A stretch of DNA of 64,000 nt from DASQLQ01 sp035629935 (GCA_035629935.1 DASQLQ010000175.1:1-64000); one strand, 5' to 3'. Shown: positions 7,688 through 17,114, numbered from the stretch's first letter. Notes: a model not told the origin generated them from the letters alone. Translations and numbers: made by a program.

Positions 7688-8458
7688 ATGGAGACGGGTC
7701 TCGAAGGCAAGGTCGTGTTGGTCACCGGTGGAGCAGGTGGCATCGGAACCGCCATCACCCGCGCATTCGCTGCCGAGGGGGCTGTGCCCGTTATCCACTA
7801 CCGCTCGAGCGAGGAAAGAGCGCGCGCTCTCGAAAAGGAGACCGGCGGCTTCGCGCTACGAGCGGATCTAACGGTCGAAACAGAGGTCGAGGATCTCTTC
7901 GAGCAGGCGGTCGTGACTGCCGGGCGATTGGACATCCTCGTTGCGAACGCGGGTTGGTGGCCGTCGACGGACGAGCCGGTGTGGCAGATGTCAACGGACC
8001 GGTGGCGTCGAACCCTCGCGATCAATCTCGACGGAACGTTCTTCTGTTGCCGGGCCTTCCTTCGCCATGTCGAGAAGACGGGCAACGGCAACATCGTGCT
8101 CGTCTCGTCGACGGCAGGCGTCCTAGGAGAAGCAGGGCACGCGGACTACGCGGCGGCGAAATCTGCACTCGCCGGAGGCTTCTTGAAGAGTCTCAAGAAC
8201 GAGATCGTCCGCGTGGCCCCGGCGGGCAGGGTGAACACCGTGTGCCCCGGATGGACCCAAACCGAGATGACCAAGGACGAGCTGAAGGATCCGGAGCTCG
8301 TTCGGAAGATCACGCGCACCATGGCCCTAGAAAAAGTGGGGCAAGCGGAGGACGTAGCGCGCGTCGTCGTTGCCCTCGCGTCGGACGAGATCTCGGGTCA
8401 CGTCACCGGCGAAGTCATAACGGTCGCCGGCGGCATGGAGGGGAGATTGCTCCGGTAA
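7688..8458 (+). CDS. short-chain dehydrogenase/reductase
   Basis: A 256-residue classical SDR with cofactor motif TGGAGGIG near residue 11, NAG (VANAGWW), the catalytic Ser in VLVSSTAG and Tyr-x3-Lys in DYAAAKSA. The end SGHVTGEVITVAGGM resembles FabG-like 3-oxoacyl reductases. ATG 7688 is chosen because the conserved part starts there; an in-frame ATG at 7661 would add nine residues. A hairpin repeat begins five bases after the stop. The substrate is unknown. Confidence 0.88.
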   Translation: METGLEGKVVLVTGGAGGIGTAITRAFAAEGAVPVIHYRSSEERARALEKETGGFALRADLTVETEVEDLFEQAVVTAGRLDILVANAGWWPSTDEPVWQMSTDRWRRTLAINLDGTFFCCRAFLRHVEKTGNGNIVLVSSTAGVLGEAGHADYAAAKSALAGGFLKSLKNEIVRVAPAGRVNTVCPGWTQTEMTKDELKDPELVRKITRTMALEKVGQAEDVARVVVALASDEISGHVTGEVITVAGGMEGRLLR

Positions 8459-8463
8459 AAGAA

Positions 8464-8487
8464 CGCCGGCGGGCTCGGCCGTCGGCG
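8464..8487. repeat. intergenic hairpin repeat, copy 1
   Basis: Stem arm CGCCGGCGG (8464-8472), loop GCTCGG and arm CCGTCGGCG (8479-8487) pair over nine positions with one G-T wobble. It is preceded by GAA and followed by GAGAC, the same frame of bases as the other copies. It lies between the convergent SDR and arginase genes, where it could end transcription, though no T run follows on either strand. Confidence 0.75.
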
Positions 8488-8492
8488 AGACT

Positions 8493-9407
8493 TCAAAGGA
8501 TACGCGCGCCCAGTGCACTGGCGGAGAGTTCGACCGCCAGCTGTCCGGTCGTGTCCGCGAGGTCGAGCACCGGATTGACCTCGACTACTTCCAACGACGT
8601 GAGCACGCCGGAATCAGCGATCAGCTCCATCGCGAGATGAGCCTCTCTGTACGACAGGCCCCCGCGGACCGGGGTTCCTACCCCGGGGGCTATCTCGGGA
8701 TCACAGACGTCGACGTCGAGCGATAGGTGGAAGAACGCAGCACCCGTAACGACCTCGAGAGCGGCATTGACGACGGTCGCCACGCCCTGGCGGTCGATGT
8801 CGGCCATCGTGAAGACCTTGAGATCGAGCTCTCTGACCAACTCCTTCTCTCCCGGATCCATCTGCCGCACGCCGACGAGCGCGACGTGTTTGGGATCCAC
8901 CCACGGGGGGCCATCGAATCCGTCGAGAGTGAAGCCGCACTGGTCCAGAGCGGCGGCGAGAGGCATGCCGTGCACGTTCCCCGTCGGAGAAGTGTGCGGT
9001 CGATTGAGGTCCCCGTGCGCATCGACCCACAACACGCCGCCCAGGCCGTAAACAGAATGCAACCCGGCGAGGGTTCCCATCGCGATCGAGTGATCGCCGC
9101 CGAGGACCAAAGGCATCTCGCCGGCCTCGGCGATGGCAGCTACCCGTCGCCCTATCTGTGAACAGGTCGCAAGGATGGCCGGCAGGTAACGGGACTTCTC
9201 GTCACTCTCGGGTGCGACCTCGGGGATCTCCGTTCCGACGTTTCCGTGATCGTCGACCTGAAACCCCAGACTCTCCAGGCGCTCGGCGAGACCCGCGTAG
9301 CGGATCGCGCTGGGCCCCATGTCGACACCACGTCTGGTGCTTCCGAGATCCAGTGCCGCTCCCAGGATCGCAACGCTCTTGTCCAGCGTGGAACTATTCG
9401 AGCTCAT
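8493..9407 (-). CDS. rocF: arginase
   Basis: A ureohydrolase of 304 residues that splits arginine into ornithine and urea. The di-manganese ligands are in GGDHS, DAHGDLN and SLDVDVCDP, and GNVHGMPLAAAL is typical of arginase rather than agmatinase, as are the PGVGTPVRGGLSYREAH and SLEVVEVNP segments. It starts inside the end of terC (14-bp overlap), so the two are probably co-transcribed. TerC-family proteins have been linked to manganese handling, which would fit a manganese enzyme (inference). Confidence 0.92.
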   Translation of the reverse strand: MSSNSSTLDKSVAILGAALDLGSTRRGVDMGPSAIRYAGLAERLESLGFQVDDHGNVGTEIPEVAPESDEKSRYLPAILATCSQIGRRVAAIAEAGEMPLVLGGDHSIAMGTLAGLHSVYGLGGVLWVDAHGDLNRPHTSPTGNVHGMPLAAALDQCGFTLDGFDGPPWVDPKHVALVGVRQMDPGEKELVRELDLKVFTMADIDRQGVATVVNAALEVVTGAAFFHLSLDVDVCDPEIAPGVGTPVRGGLSYREAHLAMELIADSGVLTSLEVVEVNPVLDLADTTGQLAVELSASALGARIL

Positions 9408-10317
9408 CGGGTTTCTTCGGGAAAGCCATGGACAACGCGATCGTTGCCGTGAGGACGACGGTGATCACACCCAACGACAAAAGTATCGGGATTTCCACAT
9501 GGACGGCCTCTAACAGCATCTTGGTTCCAACGAAACCCAGGATCAGAGCTAACCCGTATTTCAGCAGATGGAATCGGTCGATGACGTCTGCCAGCAAGAA
9601 GTAGAGGGCCCTCAAACCCAGGATCGCGAACACGTTGGAAGTCAGGATGATGAACGGGTCGCGCGTGATAGCGAAGATGGCCGGTATCGAGTCGACGGCA
9701 AAGACGATGTCGGTCAGCTCGATGAACAGAAGGACGATGAAGAGTGGAGTGGCCACGCGCTTTCCGTTCTCGACGGTGAAGAGTTTCTGGCCGTGGTACT
9801 TGGTGGTCGTGCGGATCCGCTTCTGCGCCCACTTGAGTATCGGATTGTCCTCGGGATGAACCTCGCTATGGCCGAACGCAAATCTGATCGCGGTGATGAT
9901 GAGGAAGGCGCCGAAGATGTAGATGACCCACTCGAATCTCTCGATCAAGGCAACGCCGGCCGCGATGAAGATCCCACGGAAGATCATCGCTCCCAAGATC
10001 CCGTAGAAGAGCACCTGGTGCTGGTAACGGAACGGCACTTTGAAATAGCTGAAGACCAGCACGAACACGAACATGTTGTCGACCGACAGAGCTTTCTCGA
10101 TCAGGAACCCGGTGAAGTACTGCGCACCGGCGGTGGGCCCTTTCCAAACGAGAACGATCACGCCGAAGACGACCGCTAGTCCTATCCAGATCGCTACCCA
10201 CAACCCCGACTCCTTCGGAGTGGGATCGTGTTCGTCCGCGTGGAAGACCTTCAGGTCCACTAACAACATCGCGATCACGAAAGCGATGAAGGCCGCGTAC
10301 AGATACCAGGGGACCAA
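9394..10317 (-). CDS. TerC/Alx family membrane protein, probable metal exporter
   Basis: A 307-residue membrane protein with about eight helices. TerC signatures are FTGFLIEKALSVDNMFVF (with the conserved Glu and Asp-Asn) and the repeat-related FIELTDIVFAVDSIPAIFA (Glu-Leu-Thr-Asp and Asp-Ser). Members export manganese or take part in tellurite resistance and secretion-linked metalation. AGGAGGA stands just before the start. It is the first gene of a pair with arginase. The 77-bp leader contains the inverted arms CGCAGG/CCTGCG but no manganese-riboswitch core that I can see. Confidence 0.9.
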   Translation of the reverse strand: MVPWYLYAAFIAFVIAMLLVDLKVFHADEHDPTPKESGLWVAIWIGLAVVFGVIVLVWKGPTAGAQYFTGFLIEKALSVDNMFVFVLVFSYFKVPFRYQHQVLFYGILGAMIFRGIFIAAGVALIERFEWVIYIFGAFLIITAIRFAFGHSEVHPEDNPILKWAQKRIRTTTKYHGQKLFTVENGKRVATPLFIVLLFIELTDIVFAVDSIPAIFAITRDPFIILTSNVFAILGLRALYFLLADVIDRFHLLKYGLALILGFVGTKMLLEAVHVEIPILLSLGVITVVLTATIALSMAFPKKPDELE

Positions 10318-10394
10318 CGTTCCTCCTCGTCACTTAGGGTCGCAGGCCATCGGCGGCGTCATACCTGCGCTGTTGATTCTCAGGGGAAGGATAG

Positions 10395-11294
10395 ATGACC
10401 TCATCAGGCATCCACCGTCATGAGGTAACCGGTGTGGCTTTCGCCGTTCTGGCCGCCGTCGCCTTCGGCACCTTGGCGATATCGGCGAAACTCGCCTACC
10501 GCGCCGGGGTCGAGGCCTTGCCGTTGCTCGCCGCGCGCTTCACCCTGTCGGCGATCCTCCTTGCGGCATACAACCGGGCTCGAGGGATCAAGATCTCCGT
10601 GGACAAACGTCGTTTCACGCGATTGATCTTCGGTGGTGGGTTCCTATACGGGCTGGAGGCATCTCTGTTCTTCTCTGCGCTCACCCGAGCACCGGCTGCC
10701 GTGGTGGGTCTCGTCTTCTACAGCTATCCCATCTGGACGACCCTCCTCGGCTTCATGATGCGCATCGAGCCTTTCCGCTGGAGCACGATCGCGGCTCTCG
10801 TCCTGGGAGGGAGCGGGGTCGCGTTGGTGTTCTCTCTGCCGGAAACGTCTCTCGCGGGACCTCTGCTGGCAGTCGCCGCGGCGATCATGGTCGCGATCTA
10901 TCTGATCTACATGCAGCTGGTACTACGCGACGTCGAAGCTTCGGTCGCCGCGATGTGGACCACCGCGGGGAGCGCCGTCGCCTTCATCGCTGCAAGCCTC
11001 GTCACCGGTCAGAGTTTCCCGGCCGCGGCGATCGGACCTTCCCTGTCGCTTGCGTTCGCTTCGTCCATCGCGTTTGTGGCCCTCTTCCAGGCGATCACTC
11101 GTATCGGCTCGGCGAGGTCGTCGATAGCTGCGATGCTCGAACCGGTCACCACGTTGATCCTGGCTGCGATCTTTCTTGGCGAGGAGCTCGGCCCCCGCAT
11201 CCTCCTCGGGGGTGCATTGATCGTGGCGGTCCTGCCCGTCCTGGCCGCCTCGGGCAGAGAGGAAAGTGGGATGCCGGCGGCCGACACACTCTAG
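10395..11294 (+). CDS. EamA (DMT superfamily) transporter
   Basis: A 299-residue protein with ten predicted helices arranged as two EamA halves. The first half begins VAFAVLAAVAFGTLAIS and the second contains the family-typical EPVTTLILAAIFLGEELG. Members export amino acids or other small metabolites; the cargo is not predictable. It diverges from terC and its 3' end overlaps the convergent aldo/keto reductase by 4 bp. Confidence 0.9.
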   Translation: MTSSGIHRHEVTGVAFAVLAAVAFGTLAISAKLAYRAGVEALPLLAARFTLSAILLAAYNRARGIKISVDKRRFTRLIFGGGFLYGLEASLFFSALTRAPAAVVGLVFYSYPIWTTLLGFMMRIEPFRWSTIAALVLGGSGVALVFSLPETSLAGPLLAVAAAIMVAIYLIYMQLVLRDVEASVAAMWTTAGSAVAFIAASLVTGQSFPAAAIGPSLSLAFASSIAFVALFQAITRIGSARSSIAAMLEPVTTLILAAIFLGEELGPRILLGGALIVAVLPVLAASGREESGMPAADTL

Positions 11295-12232
11295 GGATCG
11301 AGGATCGAAGCGATCTCGTCGAGGTTCTTGGCCTCGAGCTCCACCGATCCGGCGCCTGCGTTCTCTTCGACGTGCTCGGGCGACCGGGAGCCGGCGATCG
11401 CTCCGGTGACACCGGGCTGGTGCCACACCCACGCGAGCGCAAGCTGCGGCAACGTGATCCCGAGCCGGTCGGCGATCGGACGTAAAGCGTCGACCTTCTC
11501 GAGGTTCTTCTCGTAGTTCCCAGGAGAGAACAGGGGCTCGTAGTAGTGGTCGAGTCCTTGCTTGCCACTGCGCCAGTCGTCATCGGAGAACTTCGTGTCC
11601 TTGTCGAAGACACCCGTCAACAATCCGTAGGCGAGAGGGCCGTAGCAGATGATGCCGATCCCCTTGGATTCGCAATAAGGAAACAGGCTGGTCTTCACGC
11701 GCTGGCGAAGCATCGAAAACTGGGGCTGGAGCGAGTCCACATGTCGCACCGCCTCGCACCGCTCGAGCAGATCCACCCCGAAGTTGGAAACGCCGATGTA
11801 GCGCACCTTGCCTTCGTCGACGAGAGCGGCGCAGGCCTGCCACGTCTCCTCGATCTCGATCGACTCATCCGGCCAGTGGAGCTGGAAGAGATCGATCACG
11901 TCGCGACCTAGTCGCTTCAGGCTCGCTTCGGCGGCCGCTCTGATCTCGTCGGGGGCAAATCCTGTTCCCCCGGGCTTCGGGGCCACCTTCGTGAAGACCA
12001 TCGCCTCCGGCCGGCCCTTGACCGCTTGGCCGACGAGCTCCTCCGACCGGCCGCCGCCGTAGACCTCGGCCGTGTCGATCCACGTGATGCCGTTATCCAG
12101 GGCGACCTGCATCGCCCTGATCGTTTGTTCGTCCGGCGGGTTCTCGCCCCACCCCATGCCCCCGGCCTCCCAGGCGCCGAACCCGACGACCGATATCTCC
12201 GGTCCATCACTTCCAAGCTTTCGTTTCTGCAT
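11291..12232 (-). CDS. aldo/keto reductase
   Basis: A 313-residue TIM-barrel NADPH oxidoreductase. The catalytic tetrad is visible: Asp and Tyr in DTAEVYGGGRSE, Lys in MVFTKVAP, and His in LFQLHWPD. The C-terminal cofactor segment is AIAGSRSPEHVEENAGA. It resembles YajO/Tas-like or general-stress AKRs. The next gene in its direction of travel upstream is the PPOX protein, 2 bp away, so the two probably form an operon (PPOX-AKR). Confidence 0.92.
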   Translation of the reverse strand: MQKRKLGSDGPEISVVGFGAWEAGGMGWGENPPDEQTIRAMQVALDNGITWIDTAEVYGGGRSEELVGQAVKGRPEAMVFTKVAPKPGGTGFAPDEIRAAAEASLKRLGRDVIDLFQLHWPDESIEIEETWQACAALVDEGKVRYIGVSNFGVDLLERCEAVRHVDSLQPQFSMLRQRVKTSLFPYCESKGIGIICYGPLAYGLLTGVFDKDTKFSDDDWRSGKQGLDHYYEPLFSPGNYEKNLEKVDALRPIADRLGITLPQLALAWVWHQPGVTGAIAGSRSPEHVEENAGAGSVELEAKNLDEIASILDP

Positions 12233-12234
12233 AT

Positions 12235-12684
12235 CTAGCCTCCCAATTTGGCGTGGTTCCAGGACGCGACCCGTTCGAGAGTCAGAACGATGCCCTTGCG
12301 TTTGCCCGCCTGTCGTCTGATCTCGACCTCGGGCCCCTGCACTGCGAGGCCCGTAGCGGGCAACGTGTAGCGCTCGTAGAGCCTTACCCCGATCGCGTAA
12401 ACATCATCGACGTCTTCCACGAGCCGTGCCTCACCTCGCACGAGGATGCCCCGCAGGTTCGCGTACGTCGTGCCTTCCTCGACCATGAATGCGCAACGAG
12501 CATCACGCTCGACGTTCCGCACCTTTTGACTCTTGGCGTAAGCCCACATGTGAACCTCCCCCGGCGAACCATCCACGAAGGCGAACCACATGCCGGTGAG
12601 ATGAGGGAATCCGTCGACCCCCAAGGTCGATAGCGACGCAGTCAGTGGGGCATCCAGAAAACCTGCGATCTCTTCCCTCGACAT
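12235..12684 (-). CDS. PPOX-class flavin/F420-binding split-barrel protein
   Basis: A 149-residue protein of the pyridoxamine-phosphate-oxidase-like split barrel. MSREEIAGFLDAPLTASLSTLG, the DGFPHLTGMWF strand, and the C-terminal SWNHAKLGG match the actinobacterial class thought to use F420 or flavin. ATG 12684 gives the normal N-terminus; the frame stays open further upstream into the neighbouring gene. It is divergent (49 bp) from the phosphatase-superfamily gene. The substrate is unknown. Confidence 0.8.
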   Translation of the reverse strand: MSREEIAGFLDAPLTASLSTLGVDGFPHLTGMWFAFVDGSPGEVHMWAYAKSQKVRNVERDARCAFMVEEGTTYANLRGILVRGEARLVEDVDDVYAIGVRLYERYTLPATGLAVQGPEVEIRRQAGKRKGIVLTLERVASWNHAKLGG

Positions 12685-12733
12685 CGATACGTCTACGCGC
12701 GGGCTCACGCGGCGCACTCTATAGAGTGCGCCG

Positions 12734-14395
12734 ATGCTGGCACGCAGAGCCGTCGCACTGGTAGTGGTGATGATGCTCGGCGCCGGGGCCTGGTTCCTGA
12801 CCCGCGCTGACGAGCCTCCCCCGGCTACACGGCTGTCGACCTCGGATCGCACGTTCGCTTCGACCGATCCTCTCGAGCGAGCTTGCGCCCTCGACGAGGA
12901 ATACCTGGTGCGCCTATGGAGAGGTCACCACCCCGTGCACTCGGAAGACATCACGACCGTGCCTCAGGAACCTAACTACTCGGGGTCGTTCGGGGTCACG
13001 AGTCATTCGGGACCGTGGGACTACGTACAGACGATCCCGCTGGTGTTCTATGGCCCCAACCACATCACCCAGCAGTCTGCGCCACTGAAGAACGTCACGG
13101 CGAGCATCACCGACGTCTACGCGACCGTCGGTGACCTCGTCGGCGTCGATCTACCCGCCAGAGACGGGGAGGTACTCGACGTCTCTGCAGGACCTCCCCC
13201 ACCGAAGCTGATCGTCACGGTCGTATGGGACGGGGTGGGACGGAACGTTCTGGAACGTCACCCCGACGCGTGGCCGAATCTCGCGCGCATGGAGAAGGAA
13301 GGGACCTCGTTCCTCGACGCCACCGTTGGTTCGTCTCCATCCATAACCCCCGCGACGCATTCCAGCCTGGGCACCGGCTCCTTCCCGCGGGAGCACGGCG
13401 TGACCGCGATCGAGTTTCGCACCGAGGAGGGCGATGTCCGGAGTGCCTTCGCTGGGAAGGACCCAAGTGACCTCGAGCTAACAACTTTCGGCGACGAGAT
13501 CGACCTTGCCTTGAACAACGAGCCCCTCGTCGGGATGCTTGCGTGGAAGTCCTGGCATATGGGGATGTTGAGCCATGGTGTCCTGTCCCCGGGCGGTGAC
13601 GCGGACGAGATGACGCTGATCGATCCGCATGGTGGGCTCACCGGTAACGACGCCCTCTACACGACGCCGCTCCACTTAACGCGTTTGGAACCGAGGCTTG
13701 CCGAACTCGCCGCCGAGCTCGACCAGGAGGACGGGAAGCTCGACGGCAACTCGATGGGTCACGACATCCTCGAGATGCACGACAACCCTGCATGGGTGGA
13801 CTACCAGGGAGAGCTGCTCCTCCAGATGCTCGAGTCGGGTAGCTACGGGCAGGACGATGTGCCCGATCTGTTCATGACGAACTTCAAAGTCACAGACATC
13901 GTGTCGCACCAGTACTCGATGGACTCGGAAGAAGAGGCCATAGCTCTGCGAGCGCAGGACCGTGTGCTCGGCGAACTTGTCGACTATCTCGATGCCAACG
14001 TTCGCGACTACGTAGTGATCGTCACGGCGGACCACGGGAACACGCCGCCCCCCAAACGGACCGGAGCGTGGCCGATCCTCCAGGGTCAACTGCAGGAAGA
14101 CGTCGACGCCCATTTCGAGATCCCCGACGGCTCCTCCTTGATCGAGCAAACCACCGCCGTGGGTCCCTTCGTGAACCGCTCGACGATGAAAGAGTTGGGC
14201 GTGAGGCAGGCCGAGATCGCGGAGTTCCTCAACGGCTACACGATCGCCGACAACTGGAACGAAGAGGAGCTCCCGGCCGGCTACGAGAACCGGGGAGAAG
14301 AGAACGTTTTCGCGGCCGCGTTCCCCAGCGACTGGATGGAACGTGTGAACCGATGCGCATTCGGGCAAGAAACACCAATTACCGAAGGCAATTAG
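12734..14395 (+). CDS. alkaline-phosphatase-superfamily hydrolase, exported, unusual motif order
   Basis: A 553-residue protein with an N-terminal signal or anchor (ALVVVMMLGAGAWFL). Metal-site motifs of phosphodiesterase/phosphatase superfamily enzymes are TVVWDGVGRNVL, the nucleophile region SSPSITPATHSSLGTGS, DIVSHQYSMDS and TADHGNTPP. Residues about 90-140 hold HSGPWDYVQTIPLVFYGP and ITDVYATVGDLVGV, which in typical family members come at the C-terminus after the DHG motif. Here they precede the first metal motif, as if the fold were circularly permuted. The substrate is probably a phosphate ester or phosphodiester outside the membrane. Confidence 0.8.
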   Translation: MLARRAVALVVVMMLGAGAWFLTRADEPPPATRLSTSDRTFASTDPLERACALDEEYLVRLWRGHHPVHSEDITTVPQEPNYSGSFGVTSHSGPWDYVQTIPLVFYGPNHITQQSAPLKNVTASITDVYATVGDLVGVDLPARDGEVLDVSAGPPPPKLIVTVVWDGVGRNVLERHPDAWPNLARMEKEGTSFLDATVGSSPSITPATHSSLGTGSFPREHGVTAIEFRTEEGDVRSAFAGKDPSDLELTTFGDEIDLALNNEPLVGMLAWKSWHMGMLSHGVLSPGGDADEMTLIDPHGGLTGNDALYTTPLHLTRLEPRLAELAAELDQEDGKLDGNSMGHDILEMHDNPAWVDYQGELLLQMLESGSYGQDDVPDLFMTNFKVTDIVSHQYSMDSEEEAIALRAQDRVLGELVDYLDANVRDYVVIVTADHGNTPPPKRTGAWPILQGQLQEDVDAHFEIPDGSSLIEQTTAVGPFVNRSTMKELGVRQAEIAEFLNGYTIADNWNEEELPAGYENRGEENVFAAAFPSDWMERVNRCAFGQETPITEGN

Positions 14396-14406
14396 GCTCG
14401 AAAAAG

Positions 14407-15423
14407 ATGAAAACAGGACTGGTTCTGGGCGGGGGCGGGCTCGTTGGGATGGGCTACCACGCCGGCGCGATCAAGGCACTAGACGAGTGGGGCGTTGATA
14501 CGAGCCGGGCCGATCTCATCGTCGGGACCAGCGCAGGTTCCGTTATCGGGTCCTATCTCGCCGCCGGATGGAAGCCCTCCGATTTCTACGCTTACGCGCA
14601 AGGCGAACATCCGAAGGCTCGCCGGGGCGATCAAGACGCCGGCGTCCAGGCGATCTTCACTCCCCTGTGGTCGACACGCTCCGAGCGCGTCCGTCGCTCG
14701 ATCGGATCCTTCTTCGCGCTGGCTTCGTCCCGCGGGTATTGGAGACGCGCTACGAACGGGAGCACGCCCGGCGCGCCCCTACGACACACCTTCCCGGCCG
14801 GGATGTACTCGACTTCCGAAACGCGCCTGCGGCTTCATGAGGATCTTCCCGAAGAGTGGCCCGATCGTGACGTCTTCATCTGCGCGGTCGATCTCTATAC
14901 GGGCGGGCGGATCCCCTTCGGTCACCCGGACGCGCCGACCGCTTCCTTCCCGGAGTCGGTCCTTGCATCCGTTGCGATCCCAGGCGTCTTCCCTCCGGTC
15001 AAGATCGGCGACCGTCAATACGTCGACGGAGGAGCCTTCAGTGCGACCTCACTCGATCTCGCGGCCGATGCGGGCTGCGAGGCGATCATCTGCATCGCGC
15101 CACTGGGCTACAAGAGTGACTTGATAGTCGCCGCCCGCGACCCCAAGTTGTGGGGGCCGATGGCTTTGCGCGGCTTGTTCGCTCGGGCGCTTCGTCGCGA
15201 AGTCGTAGCAGCGCGAGAGCGCGGGATAGAGGTATTTGTCGTCAGGCCGTGGTTGACCGATCTGAAGACTCACGGAACGAACTCGATGCGTAACTTCGAC
15301 ACAGCGCAGTTCACAGACGAAGCTCGTGAATCCACCCTGAGGTTGTTAGAGGACAATGCAGATCATCCGGCTCTAAAAGCATTCGCAAAGAAGAGGGCTC
15401 GGACCACAGAGAAGGCGGTTTGA
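14407..15423 (+). CDS. patatin-like phospholipase
   Basis: A lipid acyl hydrolase of 338 residues using a Ser-Asp dyad. It has the oxyanion loop GLVLGGGGLVGMGYH at the very start, the nucleophile in VGTSAGSVIGSY and the Asp in YVDGGAFSATSLDLA. ATG 14407 is preceded by poly-A with no strong ribosome site, and the start lies 11 bp after the previous stop. The stop overlaps the acyl-CoA ligase start (TGATG), so a released fatty acid could be activated by the next gene product. Confidence 0.92.
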   Translation: MKTGLVLGGGGLVGMGYHAGAIKALDEWGVDTSRADLIVGTSAGSVIGSYLAAGWKPSDFYAYAQGEHPKARRGDQDAGVQAIFTPLWSTRSERVRRSIGSFFALASSRGYWRRATNGSTPGAPLRHTFPAGMYSTSETRLRLHEDLPEEWPDRDVFICAVDLYTGGRIPFGHPDAPTASFPESVLASVAIPGVFPPVKIGDRQYVDGGAFSATSLDLAADAGCEAIICIAPLGYKSDLIVAARDPKLWGPMALRGLFARALRREVVAARERGIEVFVVRPWLTDLKTHGTNSMRNFDTAQFTDEARESTLRLLEDNADHPALKAFAKKRARTTEKAV

Positions 15424-17084
15424 TGGGATCAGCTTTGGACGGTCTGCGACAGGTTGCCGAATTCGCCAACCCGAGGAACCTCATGCGTCTAAGGGAGGCA
15501 GGAGCGGTCGACGCCAAGGGGCCGCTGGGCATCGCCGCGGCCTTCCCCTGGCTGATCGGTAGAGGCCCGTCGCTCGGGATCTTGAGCCAGATGCACGCGG
15601 TCGTTCTCGGCGACAAGCCCGCGATCCTCGACCGGAACGGAACGGAGAGCTGGAAGGAGCTCGACCGCAGAGCGAATCAGGTCGCTCGCGCTCTAAAACA
15701 AGAAGGCCTCCGCGGTAACGACCGCGTCGCTCTTTTGCTGCGCAACGGCCGGGAGATGATCGAGGTCGCGCTCGGCACGCAGAAACTCGGCATTGTCGCC
15801 TGTCCCCTGAACACATGGGCGAAGCCGAAGGAGCTCAAGAGCACCATCGAGTCGGCCGACCCCTCGTTGCTTTTCTACGACACGAAGCACGCGGAGCAGG
15901 TCGAGGAGTGCTCGCACCAGGGGATCACTCTCGTCTACGTGGGCTCGAAGGAAGGCGCCCTGCCCGATTCGATCTCGTATGAGGATTGGATCGGGGAGCA
16001 GAGCACTCTTCCACCGCCGCCCTTCACGCGCGACCGCGGCTCGCCCAAGGTTGTCATCCACACCTCCGGCACCACGGGAACGCCCAAAGGAGCCGAAAGG
16101 AATGCATCGGCCGCCGGCATCGGAACCCTTGCGAACCTGCTCGGTCGTGTCCCCTATCGACGGGACGACATCGTGTTCTGCCCGGCCCCCCTATTCCACT
16201 CGTTCGGCCTCGCTACTTTCACCTTCGCAAGCGCGTTGGGCTCAACGATGGTGCTCCCCGAGAAGTTCGATCCCGAAGAGTCTCTGAAGTTGATCGACGA
16301 GCACAAGGCAACGGCCGCTTCGTTCGTCCCCGTGATGATCAAACGGATCGTCTCGCTGGATGACGAGATCAAGAAGAAGTACGACCTGTCTTCTCTTCGG
16401 GTTGTTCTGGCCAGTGGCTCCGCCATGTCCCCGGAGTTGAGGAAAGCCGCGATGGAGCTGTTCGGCGACGTCCTCTACGACCTTTATGGCTCGACCGAGA
16501 TCGGATGGGCAACGATCGCCACGCCCGAAGACATGAAGTCCAAGCCGAAGACGGTGGGCAAGGTTGTGGACGGGATCGAGGTTGCCGTCTTCTCGGAGTC
16601 GGGGGATCGACTCCCGGAAGGCGAAACCGGCGAGCTGTTCGTGAAGAGCAGCATCCTTTTCGAGGGTTACACCTCGGGCGAAACGAAGGATGAGCGCGAC
16701 GGGTACATGTCGATCGGCGACCTTGGTTATCTCGACGGTGATGGGCATCTGTTCATCGAGGGCCGGGCCGATGACATGGTCGTGGTCGGTGGAGAGAACG
16801 TCTATCCGATCGAGATCGAGGAGCTCATCGAGTCCCTCGATGGCGTGGACGAAGCCGCCGTCCTGGGCGTGAAGGACGATGAGTACGGAGAGGTCCTCGC
16901 AGCTTTCGTTGTGGGATCCACGTCGGAGGACAAGGTGCAGAGCGCGTGCGAGAAGGACCTCGCTTCTTACAAGGTGCCTAAGCGGGTCGAGATCATCGAC
17001 GAGCTGCCCCGCACCTCCACCGGCAAGGTCCTGAAGCGTGAGCTCATCGAGAGCCTCGAAAACGTGGAACCGCTAGAGACCTAG
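15423..17084 (+). CDS. acyl-CoA synthetase (AMP-forming, FadD-like)
   Basis: An adenylate-forming ligase of 553 residues that activates carboxylic acids to CoA thioesters. Motifs are VVIHTSGTTGTPKG (P loop), DLYGSTEIGWA, GYMSIGDLGYLDGDGHLFIEGR and the catalytic Lys in RTSTGKVLKREL. The first residues (DGLRQVAEFANPRNLMRLREAG) match mycobacterial FadD-type enzymes. ATG 15423 overlaps the patatin stop. The acid is probably a fatty acid released by the patatin (inference). A hairpin repeat follows the stop by seven bases. Confidence 0.92.
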   Translation: MGSALDGLRQVAEFANPRNLMRLREAGAVDAKGPLGIAAAFPWLIGRGPSLGILSQMHAVVLGDKPAILDRNGTESWKELDRRANQVARALKQEGLRGNDRVALLLRNGREMIEVALGTQKLGIVACPLNTWAKPKELKSTIESADPSLLFYDTKHAEQVEECSHQGITLVYVGSKEGALPDSISYEDWIGEQSTLPPPPFTRDRGSPKVVIHTSGTTGTPKGAERNASAAGIGTLANLLGRVPYRRDDIVFCPAPLFHSFGLATFTFASALGSTMVLPEKFDPEESLKLIDEHKATAASFVPVMIKRIVSLDDEIKKKYDLSSLRVVLASGSAMSPELRKAAMELFGDVLYDLYGSTEIGWATIATPEDMKSKPKTVGKVVDGIEVAVFSESGDRLPEGETGELFVKSSILFEGYTSGETKDERDGYMSIGDLGYLDGDGHLFIEGRADDMVVVGGENVYPIEIEELIESLDGVDEAAVLGVKDDEYGEVLAAFVVGSTSEDKVQSACEKDLASYKVPKRVEIIDELPRTSTGKVLKRELIESLENVEPLET

Positions 17085-17090
17085 CCCGAA

Positions 17091-17114
17091 CGCCGGCGGG
17101 CTCGACCGTCGGCG
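17091..17114. repeat. intergenic hairpin repeat, copy 2
   Basis: Arms CGCCGGCGG (17091-17099) and CCGTCGGCG (17106-17114) enclose loop GCTCGA. The flank CCCGAA before it is shared with the copy near 53.6 kb. It lies seven bases after the acyl-CoA ligase stop. The rest of the gap to 17252 is AT-richer, without a recognisable riboswitch, and ends in AAGGAGG before the next GTG. Confidence 0.75.

Noticed and set aside
8464..8487. Hairpin repeats as ordinary rho-independent terminators
   Set aside because: No T-rich run follows any copy on either strand, one copy lies in a coding region, and two stand right before ribosome sites. A U-less terminator remains possible.
10318..10394. Possible manganese riboswitch before terC
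   Set aside because: TerC genes often carry one, and arms CGCAGG/CCTGCG are present, but the conserved GGGGAGUAG core and the second conserved loop are not visible on the minus strand.
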